A stretch of DNA of 64,000 bases from Tetradesmus obliquus (GCA_030272155.1 CP126200.1:2728001-2792000); one strand, 5' to 3'; shown: positions 1 through 11,973, counted from the first letter of the stretch. The notes: generated by a model from the sequence alone, not told the origin. Numbers and translations: made by a program.

Positions 1-39
1 CGCACATGCACCCACATGCACACACAGTCACATGCTCAC

Positions 40-97
40 ACGCACCTGCACATGCGGACCTTCCTGTGCGTGTGCACATGCACGTGCATTGCACTGC
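40..97 (-). repeat. Echo of CRAL-TRIO exon 6 donor edge
   Basis: Resembles 129-178, which holds the 3' end of exon 6. On the minus strand it reads HVHVHTHRKVRMC before a GTGCGTGT donor-like site, against LLHVHTRKKIRMC in the true exon. It lies within a CA/TG-rich region at the window start. A shorter echo of the exon's 5' edge (LYMVRLP) lies near 300-325. Confidence 0.65.
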
Positions 98-134
98 ACT
101 GCACACGCACCCACATGCTCACACTGACACGCAC

Positions 135-1716
135 CTGCACATGCGTATCTTCTTGCGCGTGTGCACGTGCAGCAGCTGCAGGCAGGCCTTGAAGGTCCAG
201 CGCAGCGGGAAGGGCAGCCCGACCATGTACAGCACCTGCAGCCAGCACCCGCAGAGGCAGCAGGGTGTTGGCACTGCTGCCAAAAATGCGTGACTGGGCA
301 GCCTGACCATGTACAGCATTTGCTGGCAGCGCCCACCAGAGGCGTTGCATGCTACCACGACATGACCCAGGAGCTGGAACACGGGCATATGTGCGGTGTG
401 GTGCAAGTGTGCAGCCCAAGACAACAAGCAAAAAGTGACAAATAACTTGTAACAAGTGACAAGACGATGTGACAGGTAACGCATTCTCACCTGCAGCCTG
501 CAGGGGTACATGCGGTCCATGACGTGCCCCACGCGCTGAAACACGCCGCGGTTGCGCAGCGTGGTGCCGATGTGCACCCCTGAGGTGTCCACCACCACGC
601 GCAGCGTGCTGGCGCAGTGGCACTCGCCGATGAGCTGCCGCACACCATACTCCATCTGCGAGCAGAGTTGCGGAAGCAGTGGGCAGCAGCTTGTGGGGTT
701 GTGAGGCAGGATTTCAGGCTGTTGTTTGCCAAATGCCATGAAGACAGTCACAGCCTTGGTGCGCTGGCGCCGCACAGCGCGCCGCAATGCAATATGGTTC
801 ACTGCACGTTTATCACACGTCGCAAGCGATCACTACTGCATGGTACAGAACACAACAATGCAGGGCATGAAGTGCGCTTCATGCATCGCCGCACCACAAC
901 ATGCGCAGTGCATATGCATAAACGCATGTAACAGCATCTCCCCTCCCCTACACACTCACGTTGGACACCAGCACGCGTGCCACCAGCTCCGGCCCATGTG
1001 TCCTGCTGGCGCTGACTGCTGCCCTGAAGTCGATCATGAGCCACAGGTGCCCTTCTGCATCAGGCCCCTCCCACCACGCAATGCGCTGCCACGCCGCCAG
1101 GTCACCTGCAGGCCCATATGCAATCAAGCAGGAGCACAGAATGCGCAGCTCTCAGTGATTACACAGATAGATTGGTATAACTCTTGGGACGTGTGCGCCT
1201 TTAGTATTAGCTCAAGGTGGTGGCACCTGCGCGTTGGTCGCCTTGGAACAACAAGCTTGAAGTCAATCATGAGCCACAGGTGCCCTTCTGCATCGGGCCC
1301 CTCCCACCACGCAATGCGCTGCCACGCCGCCAGGTCACCTGCAAGGACGTGTAGCAGCACCCAGCACATACAGTAAGTGAGCTGCGTGCGTGGCTGCAAA
1401 CAACGGTGGGATGTGACATGTTCCGGCTGCAGCAGTGACGGGCACAGCAGACCCTGTGCTGTTACATTGCGCACAATACAGAGGCACCCTGGGTACCCAA
1501 AACAGGTACAAGCGCAGCCTTTGGTTTGTGTGATACAATACAATACTCTCAGGACCAAAACCTGCCTCAGGCTCACGCCCAGCTAGGACTTGGTGCTTCC
1601 CCAACTTAGTTTACCTGGTGGTATGAAGCTGTACTTGGCGTGCCATGCTGCAAACTCCTTGATGTTGGACATGGTGCGGTCCATGGCCACCAGCGCATCC
1701 TTGAGGCTGCGAGCCT

Positions 1717-1762
<46 letters not shown>

Positions 1763-2335
1763 GGTGAGTCACAGTAGAACATGGTGAGGGTTGCTACATT
1801 GCAGTTGCACGGTTGTAACAGAATTGGCTACATTACCGCACTTGCAGGATGTTGTAGCAGAGCGCAAAGCGCATCAGCTCCTCGTCCCCTTCCGGCCCCT
1901 CAGCAAACAGCGCCTCAGGCAAATCCACGCCCGCCTGCGCCCCCGCAGCAGAGCTGTCTGTTGCGGGCACATGCACTGCTGCCCCGCAGTTTGCTGTCAT
2001 CCTTCCCCATCTACCACACTATGCACACAAAGCCTACCCACTCTTTTTTCACCCCAGAAGAACATTTATGCTAGGTCTATCGCATACCTGCAGGATGTTG
2101 TAGCACAGCGCAAAGCGCATCAGCTCCTCATCCCCTTCCGGCCCCTCAGCGAACAGCGCCTCAGGCAGATCCACGCCAGCCTGCGCCAGCCGCCCCCGCA
2201 GCAGCAGCAGCCACTCGCGGTAGATGGTGCAGTAGTCTGCCAGGCTGCGGGGCATGCGGGGGTCCACGCGCGGCACCACTGACAGGCCCAGCTGGAGAGC
2301 CCGCACTGCAAGAGTCAACAAAGTTCAAGGTAGAA

Positions 2336-2366
<31 letters not shown>

Positions 2367-2962
2367 ATGTGAGGCACGGTAGGCAGGCCCAGCTGCAGAG
2401 AGCGCACTGCTCAGGTGATGGTCACAATGATAGCAGACAGCATCAGCAGCAGCAGCAGGGGCGGCGACGGCGGCATGTTATTGTTGTTGGTGGTGCAGTA
2501 GTCTGCCAGGCTGCGGGGCATGCGGGGGTCCACGCGGGGCACCACCGACAGGCCCAGCTGCAGCGCGCGCACTGCAAGATTAAACAAAGTTGAAGGTAGA
2601 ACAGCAGCAGCAGCAGCAGCAGCAGCACGTGAGGCACAGCAGGCAGCCCCAGCTGCAGAGAGCGCACTGCAAGATAAACAAAGTTGAAGGTAAAACAGCA
2701 GCAGCAGCAGCAGCAGCAGTGACATGTGAGGCACGATAGGCAGACACAGCTGCAGAGAGCGCACTGCAGAAAACATGGTCACAATGATAGCAGCATCAGC
2801 AGCAGCAGCAGCAGCAGCAGCAGCGGCGGCGACGGCGGCATGTTGGTGGTGGTAGTGGTGCAGTAGTCTGCTAGGCTGCGGGGCATGCAGGGGTCCACGC
2901 GCGGCACCACTGACAGGCCCAGCTGCAGCGCGCGCACTGCAAGATGAAACAAAGTTGAAGGT

Positions 2963-3004
<42 letters not shown>

Positions 3005-3906
3005 CAACAGCGGTAGCAGCAGCAGCATGTTAATGTTGGTGGTGGCACAGCAATGTGCCAGGCTGCGGGGCATGCGGGGGTCCACGCGCGGCACCACTGA
3101 CAGGCCCAGCTGCAGCGCGCGCACTGCAAAAATGCAGTATTCATGCAGACGAGGAGCAGCAGATGCAGCAGCCATATGTTGGAGTGATGTCCTTCAAGGA
3201 GGATCAACAGCAAAAGGCAGCAGCACCAGGTGATTGTAGCTGGGTGGCAGGAATTTTGGGACACCACACGGAGCAGCCCTGCTGGCGCTGCCAGATATAT
3301 TAGCCTTGTGCTGCCCCTGCTGCTGCTGCCCCTGTGCTGCTGCCCCTGTGCTGCTGCATTTGCTTTGGTTTTAGATGCAGAGCGCTGCAGCCACGGCAGC
3401 TTGGTCACCGCTATGCATATCTGCTGCTTCCACTGCCCTTGATCATTACAAAATGCACTGCTGCAGCAACCGAACACACCTTCTGTGCCCTCTCTGCCCG
3501 CCTTTGCTTCATCTTTGTTCTCCCGCTGCTGCACCACACTGCCCACCAGCCGCACCCCTTGCGCCAGCACCACTGCAGGGGCCCAGCCCCTAGCCAGCCT
3601 CAAGCTAAGCAGCAGCAGCAGCTTCAGAGGAGCCGCAGAAGCATGCCCGACTTGACCAACAGGCTGCGGCACATGCATGTGCCCATGCCGTTGCCTGCTG
3701 CTGCTGCTGATGCTGCTGCTGCTGCTGCTGCTGCTGGGTGGTGCGGCTGCAGCAGCTGATGCATCTGCTGCATCTGCTGCTGCTGCTGTTTGTGTGGAGC
3801 TGTCTGCGGATGTTCTGATCAGGGGCGCTGCGAGTGCTGCTATCTCAAAGATGGTGGTGAGGGTGGGGGCTGCCCTTTGGCAGCGGCAGGTAGCCACTGC
3901 CTGCAT
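135..3906 (-). CDS. CRAL-TRIO (Sec14-like) domain protein, 3' end outside window
   Basis: Proposed exons, 5' to 3' on the minus strand: 3906-3480, 2305-2088, 1714-1615, 1105-960, 655-491, 235-135; splice phases agree across all joins. The first exon is low-complexity (Ala/Ser runs) and the least certain. Exon 2 carries the short basic/hydrophobic CRAL-TRIO N-terminal region (DEELMRFALCYNILQARSLK continues over the junction). Exon 4 has GDLAAWQRIAWWEG and exon 5 has LRVVVDTSGVHI, the hydrophobic strand of the lipid-binding fold, followed by MYPCRLQ. Exon 6 continues LYMVGLPFPLRW and TRKKIR, which match the YPERL...NAP.FR...KPFL...T..KI order of Sec14 proteins. By family it would bind and transfer a hydrophobic ligand such as a phospholipid; the ligand cannot be told. 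The C-terminus lies before position 1. The introns are full of copies of its own exon edges. Confidence 0.8.
1263..1341 (-). repeat. Echo of CRAL-TRIO exon 4 (5' edge)
   Basis: Almost identical to 1030-1106, the start of exon 4. It keeps the acceptor CTTGCAG and reads GDLAAWQRIAWWEGPDAEG in the same phase, but diverges after MIDFK, loses the exon's donor and runs to a stop. It could be a non-functional duplicate or an alternative exon; the copy at 1105-960 has a clean donor and is the one I used. Confidence 0.8.
1843..1946 (-). repeat. Echo of CRAL-TRIO exon 2 (3' edge with donor)
   Basis: About 100 bp nearly identical to 2091-2190, the 3' half of exon 2 encoding the stretch up to FALCYNILQ. 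It sits in the intron just downstream of the true exon and includes the tgcaggatgttgtag end of the exon. The upstream half of the exon is missing. Confidence 0.8.
2380..3131 (-). repeat. Array of CRAL-TRIO exon 2 acceptor-edge copies with CAG tracts
   Basis: The start of exon 2 (RALQLGLSVVPRVDPRMPRS, real copy 2305-2235) recurs in the upstream intron. Long copies lie at about 2500-2577, 2866-2942 and 3050-3128; short copies of only about 25 bp lie near 2388-2412, 2645-2670 and 2740-2768. They are separated by (CAG)n runs and a recurring spacer with caaagttgaaggta (near 2585, 2680 and 2948). This makes a higher-order repeat of exon edge + acceptor + spacer + triplet tract. Most copies keep the AG acceptor. 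Confidence 0.85.
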
Positions 3907-4986
3907 CGGCAAATAAAGCAATCAATCAGGCAGCAGGATAGATTGGAGGGGTAGCTATTTATCAGGGTTGCATGTGGTGTAGTGCCAGACTGCCCCAGTG
4001 CTGAACTCTGGCACACATAGTGCTGGAGGTGGAATCCCTCAGACTACTCAGGCTGTTGCAGTTTATGCAGATGCTGTGAAGCATTGACATAGCAGCAACC
4101 ACTGTATCTGGCTGGAAGTGCATGTGTAGCTAGCATGACAGCGAATGCACACCATCACAGGGAATCGCAGATGCTGCTGCACTATGCGGGCATGCACAGC
4201 AGCTGCACGTCACGTTGGGCGGAGCTGAGCTCTTGTTGTGACTGTTTGTTTTACTGATATGTAATACAAATGCGCAAGGAGAGCATTGATCTAAGTACAA
4301 AGAGTCTGCCAGCCCGCCAGCTTGCTGTGCCTGTAGAACCATCACCCACCTTGACCAGCGTCGACACTACACGCCTTATTCGCCTTATAACCATTGTTTT
4401 GGCTGTGTTACTACATGTTCGTCACTCAGCATGCGGCGTGATTCTGTGCCACTCGCTGGGTGCCGAGACTGGTTGCCTACCGCTCGAAAGTACTGGCAAG
4501 CTTATCTCAGCGCAGTTACGCTGAATTCAGAGCCTTCAACAACGTTCAGCAAAAGTTATTGCACTCGGGAACGTGCATATCCTTTGCTAGATGCTGATTC
4601 AGCTCTGTTGGCCCTGGGCCGTGTGCCTACTGCCATACTCTGAGAAAGTAGAGGTTCAAACGTTTGACAGATGTAGTGTTTCTGATAGGGATCGAGCGGA
4701 CAAGAAGCTGTGCTGGTTATGTAGGTAGGGTTTCGGGTAAGGACGCAATAGCTCAGCTGCGGACAGGTAGAGCTGTACAGCTCACGCTCAAGCAAATTCC
4801 TCAGTATTTTGTGTAATCTTGCCTTTAACAGCGCCTGGCAACAGCTTTGTGACAGCCCCAGCTCCTGCAGAAGGACAGCTGCAGTGTGCAGGCTGCAGTG
4901 CGGTTGTACGGAACCCAATGTCAGCCCTTTGAGGCGGGTTGTGGTGTGTATGAGTGTACACTTCTTCTGAGTTTGTCTGTTTGACA
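3907..4986. promoter_or_regulatory. Divergent intergenic region, CRAL-TRIO / F-box-RCC1
   Basis: About 1.08 kb between the outward-facing starts of the CRAL-TRIO gene (minus) and the F-box gene (plus). No convincing coding sequence or TATA box was seen. By position it should hold the promoters of both genes. Confidence 0.4.
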
Positions 4987-5784
4987 ATGTCTGCCCCTGG
5001 CCAGGCACAACCAGCAGGTTCACCTGCAGCAGCAGTGCACACACAGCTCAGCAGTGATATGGGCGATGTGTCTTGGGCTGCGCTGCCACCAAACGTCTTG
5101 ATCCGGGTGTTCCTACAGCTCAGCTTGCAGGAGCTATGCAGCTGCAGCCAGACTTGCGCCACATGGCGCAGTGCAGCAGCAGAGGACAGGCTGTGGCAGA
5201 GACTGTTGCAGGAGCACTGCTGCAGGAGCACACCTACTGGCAGAGCACAGTCCTGCAAGCAGTGCCTGATGCAACTGGTGAGAATTTCTTACAGCACAAC
5301 AGCTGTGATGTTCTAGTCATTTAGTGGAAAGTTCATGTGACTCTGCGGATGGCTGGTATCTGCGCGATGCTTCAACAATCTGTGCATGCAGCATCGTGAC
5401 AGACTTGCTGGGCTATGTTCTCTGATATCATGATTGGGCATACATGGCTCACCAAATCATGAGGCACTGATATGCCTGACTCTGCATGCTAATGGAATGT
5501 TGCCGCCGCTGCCAATGCTGCTGCCAAATTGACACACTGCAGAAAACTGGCTCATTGTGGAGCTGCGGCAGCCCATGGCCCTCCCTCACTGCATTTTTGG
5601 GTGGTGCTACAGCCAGCAGCAGGCCCACAGAGCTGGTCAAACTCTGGTCAAACTTGTCGGCTGCTACAGCCTCGCCCCTGGAACGCTACTGCCGCCTGCC
5701 TGGAGGCTTTGCTGTAGCAGCAGTAGCTGCTGGCAGCACCCACATTGTGATGCTGAGTGCGGCAGGGGAGGTAATCGACACGCG

Positions 5785-5817
<33 letters not shown>

Positions 5818-8800
5818 TGACGTGCCAGCAGCAGCGCCACCGGCTGAGCCGCCGGCCGCAGCAGCTGCAGCAGCACTGGCAGAGGAAGCAGATCCAGGGG
5901 CAGCAGCAGCAGCAGAGCTGCAGCAGGGGGATGTGCACGATGCTGCTGCTGCTGCTGCTGCTGCCACTGCTGCTGCTGCTGCTGCTGCTGCCGCCGCTGC
6001 TGATGAGGATGGTGGCCTGCAACAGCAGCTAGGTGTGCTCCAGCTGAGCAACCCCTGGAGGCCTTTGGGAGCCACAGTGGCCAGCATAGCAGCAGGTGGG
6101 TGCGTGGTCAAGCTGCAGCAGCTACGTTACTGCATATATCACGTATGCACTAAGCTGCCTACTGTGTCTGCAGTTCAGCTGAACTTGTGTGCAGTTACCT
6201 GCCAGCCTTTGCTCATGCCTTCTATATCCCACAAACATGTTGTTACTGCCAACACATTCATGTCAAACGGCATATGTGTCCATATGTTTGGCCTCTTGCA
6301 TGCGTGCCACATGCCTTGCCACGTGTGTGCAGGCGCTGGTCATGTGCTGGCTGTCACCGAGTGTGGCCAGGTGTGGGGCTGGGGCCGCAACACGCAAAAC
6401 ATACAACTCTGCATGGAGTTGTCTAAAATTTTGAGAAGCTCAATTTGTTTGACCTCCTGCATGCCGTGGCTTGTGTACACCTGGACTGCAGGCGCTGGTC
6501 ATGTGCTGGCTGTCACCGAGTGTGGCCAGGTGTGGGGCTGGGGCCGCAATGCGCAAGGCCAGCTGGGGCTGGGCCACAGCCGGGCCTGGGTGGCAGCACC
6601 AACAGAGGTCACAGCAGCACTTGAGGGCGCGTGGAAGGTGCGCAGCAAGGTATAATAGCAATAGAGATAGAGGGGTGCACACTTTGTGGCCATCACCATG
6701 GGAATTGGTTGGTTCCTTATTTGTGCTTGTGTTGTGAAGGCGTGCAACAGGCCACTCATCACTAGCTGCTGCACAACAGCAATGCCCCTCTCCAACGTCA
6801 ACGTGCACCTGTGTTTGATACCTGCCGATTGATTGGCGCTATCTCCTGCAGGACGCTTGTGATGTCAAGGCGTGCAACAGGCTACTTAACACTGGCTGCT
6901 GCACAGCAGTTTCACTCTGTCGCCAAAATGCACCTGATGTTGACACTTGATATCTGCCGATGTGGAATTTCCCCTGCAGGGTGCTGCTGACGTCATCACA
7001 TCAGCTGCCTGTGGTGACGCTCACAGTGCGCTGCTGGCTGCCAGTGGGGCTGTGTTCACGGCTGGCTGCAACAGGCAGGGCCAGTGCGGACAGGACCCTG
7101 CACTGCAGCTGGTGAGGGTGATGCTGGTGGAAGTGGTTATTGGTGCATTTGTTGGTGCAATTTGTGGTGCATTTTTTGGTGCTCGCCCTGCACTGCAGCT
7201 GGTGAGGGTGGTGCTTCTCTGCTGGCCATCTGCACGCCATAATGGTGAATCTGTAATTGCTGGTGCTTACACTGGTGCTTAATACAATTTGCCGCAGCTC
7301 ATGACAGCAGGTAGCGGTTAACATACCGGTTCCTCGTGAAAGTTAGCAATGGTTTCAGCTGGTGCAGCGCCCAGCTTGACAGAGGAACAGCTTCTGCTCC
7401 TGCAGCATACAGTCACAATACAGTTCCTTGGAGGTATCAATGTACTTCTGTGTGAAGGAGCTTGTGGTGAGACCTAATGATGCCGTCGCAGCGTTCATGA
7501 TAGCAGTCTGCTGCTGTTGCATTGCTGCTGCTGCTTGCAGTGCCCGGTGTTTTGCCAGCCGTCGCTGCCTGGCAGCAACCCCGACCCTGTCAAGGCAGCA
7601 GCGGTTGCCTGCGGCACAGCCAACACAGCAATCGCCAGCCGCCAAGGTAACTTGCGAAGCAAGGCTTGGCACCACCAGCACAGTGTGGTTGTTTCTCATT
7701 GGTTGCCTGTTGCAGCTGGCAGCTAATCCGTGCAACCGATAAAGTATGTAGCTCTGCTACATGCAGTGTAGCATTTACAGTACGACAGTGTTGAGGTTTT
7801 TGTGCTGTGCTGGCGGCTGTCGGTGCCCTGGTGCTACAGTACGACAGTGTTGAGTTCTTTGTTACATTACATTACAATACATGCTCCAGTCAAATGAGGA
7901 GTGGGAACTTCAGTCAGGTTGTGCTGTGCTGGCGGCTGTCGGTGCCCTGGTTGCTTCAACCAACGCCAGCCATATTGCGCTGCTTTGTCTGCCAACCATC
8001 AACCTCCTGACATGTGTTTCCTGCTGTCCTGTTTGCAGGCCACCTGCTGGTGTGTGGTGACGCATCAAGTGGCCAGTGTGGGCAGAGCTGTATCAAGCAG
8101 CGCTGCTGCTGGCAGCTTGTGGACCTTGGCCCTGAACTGGGCTGGCACGGGCTGACACGGCCCACAGCAGCAGAGGTGGCAGCAGCAGGCGGTGCTGTGG
8201 CGCAGGCGCTGCCAAAGGTGTGTGTTGCTGCTGTCAAAGGCTTATTGAGGCTTATTGAGGCTGATTGAGGCTGATTGAGGCTTATTAAGGCTTATTAAGG
8301 CTTATTGAGGCTTCTTGAGGCTGATTGAGCCTGATTGAGGCTTATTGAGGCCTGGGTATTCTGGTGGAGCTTTGGAGAATATTTCTTTGGTGCACGGCTA
8401 CAGCTGATCCTGGCATGGCAATGCTGCCACAGCAGCAGCTGCTGCCAGATGATGGACGCATACGAATGTACGTCAGGTGTTGATGAGGATCCATGCTTGT
8501 TGCTACTATTGTATGCAGGAGCTGAGCTGCTTGCAGCTTCCTAATTTACCAGGTGTCTGTGGTGGCGTATGCCGCATGAACACACCGTGTAACCCCTCTA
8601 TCTATTGTTGTGCTGCAGGTGGTGGATGTTGCAGTGGGCTGCGGCACCTGCTATGCTCTGACAGATGGCGGGGACGTGTATGCCTGGGGAGCAGGCAGCA
8701 AGGGGCAGCTAGGGCGAGGTAAAGTTGCCGGGATGTTGCTGCTGTATACACGTGTATGTATAAACTCATATGATTGCCTGGCAAGAGAAGCCTGACCGCG

Positions 8801-9833
8801 CTTTCTTTGCCTTCTCACCACCATCTGGATGTATAGCACGTCTGCAGCACTTGCTGCGATGCGGCACAGGTGGTAGAAGTGCGGTCCTGCATTCCCCCAC
8901 TGTCTGGAACCTGGAACGCTGCTCCTTATGGGAGCTGAAACTCGTTCAGCGGGCTGCAGCACGTCCAGATTCAAAATCATATATAATAGGACACGTGTCC
9001 GGCACTTGACACAACCCCTTTGCACTGATATGCGTCTGCTGCTGCCGTTTCGAGCTGCAGGGGGCTGTGCCAAGGTGCAAGCCACACCAGCAAAACTGCC
9101 CTGGGCGAAGCGCATAGTGCAGATGTCGGTGTCGCTGGATGGCCACTTTGCAGCAGCAGTGGATGCAGCAGGTCACCTGTACACATGGGGAGCTGGTGAG
9201 TAGTACATAAATGCACGTTGAGCTGCAGTCCTGCAGTATGTGTTTAGGTGTACCTAAATGCCACTTCCAACACACTGGCGCCTGCAGCAGTAGCGGACAA
9301 GTGGTCAGTACACCTTTGTCAAGTTGCTGGCATCATATGGATGTTGTGCACCTACCACTGCTGCTGCTGCTGCTGCTGTCTGCGTGTGTGCTGCCACCCC
9401 AATGACAATGTTGACAAACTTGGTCAAACCACCCGCAACTTGTATGTGTACGCTGCTGCTGCTGTCTGCGTGTGTGCTGCCGTCCCGCAGGCAAGTGGGG
9501 CCAGCTGGGGCATGGCGACACCTCAAAGCGCACCGTGGGCAGGGCAGTGAAGCAGCTCAAGCAGTCAGACGTGCTGCAGGCAAGTGCACGCGTAGTGTGC
9601 TGCAGCAGAACCCGCAGCATGTCACATGCGCTATGTCACTCTGTTACGTTTTGCACCAAGCTGCCAGCAGTCTTGTTTTGAGCTGGGCCTGTGAACACGG
9701 CGTATGTGGATGCACAGCAGACGCACAGCAGCGACGGGACGTTGAGCTGTACTCGGCAACACTTTCCTTGCAGCCTCAACTGCTGCAGCTCCATGTGTGT
9801 TGTGCTGACCTGCTGCAGGCCTGATCATTGTTG

Positions 9834-9876
<43 letters not shown>

Positions 9877-10046
9877 GCAGGTGGTGTGTGGCAGTGAGAG
9901 CCTGCTGGTGCTCACGAGTGACAGACCACTGCAGCACGCCACCACCACCAGCACCCTTGCAGGACGCAACAGCAACAAACAACAGCAGCAGCAGGACAGC
10001 CTTTTGGCATTGGTGAATCGGGCTGCCAGCCACACCAGCAGCTCCT

Positions 10047-10085
<39 letters not shown>

Positions 10086-10530
10086 GGGATATGAGCATGG
10101 ATGGGGCGGACTGGGTGGATGTGGAGGGCCGGGGGCCTTTCTACTGCCCCGCTCCTCGCAGGGTGAGTGACTACACAGCTCAGCAAGGCAACATGGAGTT
10201 GCAAGCGCACTGCAGACAAGCTGCTTATGTATACACGCCGTACCGCTCTTGACTCGGCGCATACATCAGCGCGTTGGCCTGTAGCGCGTGCACATAAAGC
10301 GGCACTCGCTTGCTTGCTCAATCATGCCTTGCTGTGCTTACTGTAGGGCTCCAAGGTCGCCAGGCAACATGACGCAGCAGCAGCAGCAGCCCCCGATGCT
10401 GCTCCTGCAGAAGCTCCAGCCGGTAGCAGCTCTGAGCATGATACCAGCAGCAGCAGTACTGCCAATATGCCCTGGCAGCAGCAGCATCACCCACGTGATA
10501 GGCGCCAGCAGGCTGCGGCTGCAGGATCAT

Positions 10531-10566
<36 letters not shown>

Positions 10567-11452
10567 ACTCTGCAGCAGCAAGCAAAAGCAGGGGAGTGCA
10601 AGGCAGGCTGCAAGGCAGGTTCACAACCGACAGCTGGGAGCCTGAGGGCAGGCGCAGCAGAGCAGCAGCAGCACGAGCCGCTGCTGCAGCAGCAGAGGTG
10701 GCTAGCTACAAGGCCATGCACACGCCAGGTCAGCAGCACCACAATTACCAGCGGCGGCAGCAGCAGTCTACAGCTGCTGCAAATCAGAATACACATGACA
10801 GCAGCGGCCACACAACAGAAGCGGGAGAAGCAGAGGCAGAACAAGCAGGTGCCGCAACTCTGCCTGGCGGCAGCAGCAGCAGCAGTGCAGTTCATCTGGC
10901 AGGAAGTGACATTGGGGACGAGCCTGCACCCCACAGGCGCCCCCGCATGGACAAGGGCTTCCGGCGGCTGCTGAAGCGGCTGCTGCATGACTTTGCTGCT
11001 GACAGCAGGCAGCGGGAGCTGAGCCTTCCTGCAAACCTCTCCGCTGCAGACAGGTGCGCACGGGGTTGCGCAAGTGTATGCGCCTTTAATCATGCCGCAA
11101 GGTGTTGTTGACATAGATACTGCATCGGGTGCATGCAAGCAGGCTAATGAAGCATCCAGCAAATTTGAATAACAACGTTTTGGTGACATTAGGGTGATAT
11201 ACCGTTTCACTGCTCAACAATCAAAACTTATAAGTATGTTGTGTTAGTGACTTGAGTACTGCGGCTGGCAGCGAAGGGGTGATGGGATTCATGCTCCTGG
11301 CAGGCTGAATGCTCTGTCTCCGGAGCTAGCCCGCAAGTCTGCTGGTGAACACAAGCCATCACACTGGCTGGCATGCATGGGTCGTGCAGAGCATCGAGGG
11401 CTGCAGCGTTGTGCACAGACTGAACGGGCTGAGTTACATCTGCCACCGCCCG

Positions 11453-11495
<43 letters not shown>

Positions 11496-11973
11496 GCAGA
11501 TACTACGTGCATGTTGCTGCTGAGGCGTGGGGCTTGGGGCATGCCAGCCACAATGAGGGCGGGGAGCGCGTGATCAAGGTGGGCTGCACTGCTGCTGCTT
11601 GCTTTATCATGCTGTCTGCTGCTGCTACGGCGGCGGCGCTAACGCTGGGCATGTATACATATGGGCTGTTTCGCTACGCAGCCACTGCAGGATGTGCTTA
11701 TGGCGGCTGCAAGCAGGACCAGGACTGATAGGTGTGCAGCGCGCCATGCTGGGCCGCAGGCCCTGTGCCAGGCTGACATGCGACACATGCCACAGTTGAA
11801 GAAACTGTGAGACTGTTCCTGCAGAGGCATCTTGACCTGGCAGAGACTAGGCCTCTGCTTTCTATGGCATCAACAAGCTGCTGCTGCCGCTGCTGCTGCT
11901 GCAGGTGTGGAAGCTGTCCCGCTCGCGCCGGTCCATGCGCTCAGGAGCTGACCCTGGCTTTGGGTCAGACTGA
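4987..11973 (+). CDS. F-box / RCC1-repeat / R3H protein (955 aa, 13 exons)
   Basis: Exons: 4987-5277, 5543-6095, 6492-6637, 6980-7111, 7541-7646, 8039-8217, 8619-8718, 9061-9195, 9491-9579, 9881-10162, 10347-11053, 11500-11578, 11905-11973. Exon 1 encodes an F-box (ALPPNVLIRVFLQLSLQELC, about residues 30-77), which normally binds SKP1 in an SCF ubiquitin ligase. Exons 2-9 encode RCC1-type blades such as GAGHVLAVTECGQVWGWG, VACGTANTAIAS, CGTCYALTDGGDVYAWG and LDGHFAAAVDAAGHLYTWG, a propeller that could recruit a substrate. Exon 2 also has long Ala runs. The end encodes an R3H domain with the signature Arg-x3-His (RYYVH), a single-stranded nucleic-acid-binding fold. The intron after exon 9 of the list (9580-9880) starts with GC rather than GT. 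Function as an RNA- or DNA-linked ubiquitin adaptor is inference. Confidence 0.85.
6333..6400 (+). repeat. Echo of RCC1 exon 3 (5' edge)
   Basis: Nearly identical to 6491-6558: acceptor-like GCAG followed by GAGHVLAVTECGQVWGWGRN in the same phase. It then diverges (TQN) and has no good donor, so the full exon at 6492-6637 was used. Confidence 0.8.
6735..6965 (+). repeat. Tandem duplication inside intron 3 of the F-box/RCC1 gene
   Basis: Two diverged copies of about 115-125 bp: each starts aaggcgtgcaacagg (6738 and 6868), continues through a CTGCTGCACA-CAG segment and ends with a gatatctgccgat-like stretch (about 6818 and 6950) followed by a CTGCAG acceptor. The second copy precedes the real exon 4 at 6980. 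Confidence 0.65.
7185..7206 (+). repeat. Echo of RCC1 exon 4 donor edge
   Basis: ccctgcactgcagctggtga repeats 7097-7116, that is the last codons (PALQL) and the GTGAGG donor of exon 4, 88 bp further into the intron. It leaves a second in-phase donor. Confidence 0.7.
8236..8350 (+). repeat. 10-bp tandem repeat in intron, unit like aggcttattg
   Basis: About eleven decamer units alternating aggcttattg and aggctgattg, directly after the donor of the exon ending at 8217. Confidence 0.9.
9355..9490 (+). repeat. Duplicated acceptor segment before exon 9491-9579
   Basis: A (CTG)n stretch followed by tctgcgtgtgtgctgcc occurs at about 9360-9397 and again at 9454-9484. Only the second copy ends in the CCGCAG acceptor. 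Confidence 0.7.

Noticed and set aside
2779-3921. A single 380-aa coding frame through the whole CRAL-TRIO upstream region
   Set aside because: It runs through intron echoes and Leu/Cys homopolymers in the wrong frame for the CRAL-TRIO sequence; only the part before 3480 is kept as exon 1.
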